From the NCBI GenBank assembly GCA_047404195.1, contig JBDOIU010000018.1:72393-136392 (forward strand): a DNA stretch of 64,000 bases, given 5' to 3'. The stretch comes from JAJRRL01 sp047404195. Lineage in GTDB: Bacteria; Pseudomonadota; Gammaproteobacteria; JAJRRL01. Each line of letters starts with the position of its first letter. Positions within the stretch are counted from its first letter, which is position 1. This document shows positions 62,257 to 64,000 of this stretch, one piece after another. The notes under the pieces are model-generated. The model worked only from the letters and a program-made list of their open reading frames with translations. It searched no databases and was not told the origin of the DNA. The position numbers were made by a program, and so were the translations under genes.

Positions 62257-64000
62257 ATGCCGACAATAAGATTTTATGAGATCTGTGATAAATCAAGTGT
62301 GAGTCAGAGCTCCAGTGAAGATGACACTTTTGTGTCGTATGCGGATTTGTGGCCAAATGCAGGGGAATATGAGGACATACTAAGCGGGTATGTGTTCAAA
62401 GATCTTCATGCAGCGTCAACGGGTTCTACAGTCGAGCGTTTGACTCAGCCAGGTGAGGGTGCTGCAGATATACTCTGTACCATTGAAGGTGATTGGCAAT
62501 CAGAAGCGCCTGGGGCGAATAGTCCAATCACACTCGATTGTGGCCAGATTATACGTCTTTGTGATATACCGCAGTTGTCTATTTTGAGGTTAGATGGTTG
62601 TGAAAGATTTCAAGACATGGGTTTGTTGGCGCAGTTGACAACATTTATCTCGCCCAGCTTAAACACAGTAAGTGAAGGGGCATTTAAAGATCATGAATCG
62701 TTGAAGATATTTTGTGTGCCAAATGTTGATAATGTTGAAGATGATGCTTTTATGGGCTGCCGCACATTAAAAGAGTTTTCAGCGGAGAGGCTGCAGACAG
62801 TTGGAGCGCAAGCCTTTCGTGATTGTGACTCATTAATAACATTTAATGCACCGAATGTTTTTGATATTAGAAAGAATGCTTTTCAAGAATGTAAATCCTT
62901 AAGAGATTTTACAGCACCTAAGCTGGATAAGGTTGGTACAGAAGCCTTTCGTGAATGTGATTCGTTAACACACGTTAATATGCCAATGGTGTCTCATGTT
63001 GAACAGCTGGCTTTTTGCAACTGTAAGTTGCTTAAAGAATTTAACTCGACTAGCGTAGAGACAGTAGGCAGAAGTGCCTTTAATAAATGTGAATCACTGG
63101 TGATATTTATCGCACCCAATGTTATTACTGTTGGAGATTTTGCTTTCTTTAGATGTAAATCCTTAAAGGATTTTACAGCGCTCAGGCTGACTACTGTTGG
63201 CACACTAGCCTTCGGTGGATGTGACTTATTAACACACGTGAATATGCCAAAATTGCGGTATATTGGTCAGTCGGTTTTTTCTGAGTGTGAGTCACTTAAA
63301 GAATTTAACTCAGATCACGCGCTTAGTATTGATAGGGATGCCTTTTTTGGCTGCAAATCATTGTCAATATTTCATGCCCCTAATGTTGTTTGCATTGAAG
63401 AGCGTGCTTTTTATGGCTGCGTGTCATTAATAGAATTTTCGGGGTTTTGGTTGAGCTCAGTTGGTGATTCAGCATTTTCGGGTTGCAGATTATTATCATC
63501 ATTTAGTGCGTGGGGTGTTGTTAGTGTTGCAGAGAATGCTTTTTATGGCTGCGTGTCATTAAAAAAGTTTTCATCAGAGAGGCTGCAGACAGTTAAAAAG
63601 CAAGCCTTCTATAATTGTCACGCATTAATAACATTTCATGCCCCAAATGTTACACACATTGAAGAGTGTGCTTTTGAGCTTTGCAAATCTTTAGAAGAGT
63701 TTTCAGCAAACTCGTTAGGGGCGGTTGGTAACGGTGCATTTAGTAGGTGCATCTTATTATCATCATTTAGTGCGCCGAATGTTGTTAGTGTTGCAGAGGA
63801 TGCTTTTTTTGACTGCGTGTCATTAAAAAAGTTTTCAGCAGAGATGCTGCAGACAGTTAAAAAGCAAACCTTCTATAATTGTTACGCATTAACAACATTT
63901 CATGCCCCAAATGTTACACATATTGAAGAGTGTGCTTTCCAGCGTTGCAAATCATTGTCAAGACTTAACGCTCCTAATTTTGTGAATATGAACCAGCTTA
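62257..64000 (+). CDS. BspA-type leucine-rich repeat protein (3' end outside window)
   Basis: An open frame of at least 581 codons that runs off the window. The N-terminal 110 residues are acidic and unrecognised (MPTIRFYEICDKSSVSQSSS). From about residue 125 LRR_5 units of 22-23 residues repeat, e.g. VEDDAFMGCRTLKEFSAERL and VGTEAFRECDSLTHVNMPMV: AF-x-x-C-x-x-L in each. No signal peptide is visible, unlike surface BspA proteins, so cytosolic or type IV-exported use is possible. Long near-identical DNA duplications lie in the repeat part. Confidence 0.85.
   Translation, partial: MPTIRFYEICDKSSVSQSSSEDDTFVSYADLWPNAGEYEDILSGYVFKDLHAASTGSTVERLTQPGEGAADILCTIEGDWQSEAPGANSPITLDCGQIIRLCDIPQLSILRLDGCERFQDMGLLAQLTTFISPSLNTVSEGAFKDHESLKIFCVPNVDNVEDDAFMGCRTLKEFSAERLQTVGAQAFRDCDSLITFNAPNVFDIRKNAFQECKSLRDFTAPKLDKVGTEAFRECDSLTHVNMPMVSHVEQLAFCNCKLLKEFNSTSVETVGRSAFNKCESLVIFIAPNVITVGDFAFFRCKSLKDFTALRLTTVGTLAFGGCDLLTHVNMPKLRYIGQSVFSECESLKEFNSDHALSIDRDAFFGCKSLSIFHAPNVVCIEERAFYGCVSLIEFSGFWLSSVGDSAFSGCRLLSSFSAWGVVSVAENAFYGCVSLKKFSSERLQTVKKQAFYNCHALITFHAPNVTHIEECAFELCKSLEEFSANSLGAVGNGAFSRCILLSSFSAPNVVSVAEDAFFDCVSLKKFSAEMLQTVKKQTFYNCYALTTFHAPNVTHIEECAFQRCKSLSRLNAPNFVNMNQL
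63490..63938 (+). repeat. Direct 185-bp duplication within the LRR gene
   Basis: Bases 63490-63674 and 63754-63938 are about 95 percent alike by eye, with an offset of exactly 264 bases (88 codons, four LRR units). The even offset shows in-frame expansion. Confidence 0.85.

Overview
The window most likely comes from a host-associated gammaproteobacterium of the order Legionellales (the Legionella, Coxiella, Berkiella and Aquicella group). The strongest marker is a Dot/Icm type IVB secretion locus at 54983-58219: icmW and icmX on the minus strand, divergent from icmV. Housekeeping genes fit this placement: metK, cyoE, mutT, coaE-zapD, ygfZ, and an lptB-hpf-ptsN-hprK-npr cluster. Around them lie large proteins of the kind secreted by such bacteria: ankyrin proteins, two Fic proteins, a DUF4116-like protein, a BspA-type leucine-rich repeat protein, OTU domains, and several proteins with hydrophobic hairpins. 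The species cannot be fixed from the sequence alone.

Layout. 1-3137: metK (cut by the window edge), cyoE and a periplasmic binding protein. 3394-7286: a giant AAA ATPase-TOPRIM-OTU fusion, broken by one frameshift in the Walker A motif and extended by a second at a G9 tract. 7681-15819: methyltransferase, MscS channel, long ankyrin/coiled-coil protein, IS30 remnant, DUF4116-like protein. 16228-21003: an accessory island with a shikimate-kinase fragment, an SDR-kinase gene pair, a decayed second coaE fragment, a Fic gene with operator-like repeats, and a tandem repeat array ending at tRNA-Ser(GGA). 21259-30333: acetyltransferase, hydrolase, small secreted proteins (one carrying an in-frame TGA), a cupin and a 1134-residue unknown. 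30647-34265: virB2-virB3-virB4-virB5 of a type IVA (Lvh-like) system, with no further vir genes. 34579-39342: a paralogue of the AAA-TOPRIM fusion carrying two OTU-like domains whose catalytic Cys is replaced by Asn. 39610-53767: candidate effectors interleaved with mutT, coaE, zapD and ygfZ. 53883-60806: Nif11-like protein, zinc-finger protein, Dot/Icm locus, nitrogen-PTS/lptB cluster, tRNA-Met. 61044-64000: thioesterase, EVE protein and the LRR protein, which runs off the window.

How the parts may work together (inference): IcmV/W/X belong to the Dot/Icm machine that would export many of the large accessory proteins into a host cell. A PmrA-like direct repeat in the icmW-icmV interval suggests control by the PmrAB system known in Legionella and Coxiella. 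The most unusual content is the pair of AAA-TOPRIM proteins, related in layout to OLD and PARIS-type defence ATPase-nucleases. One is fused to a putatively active OTU deubiquitinase domain and the other to two pseudo-OTU domains. I know of no described system with this architecture.
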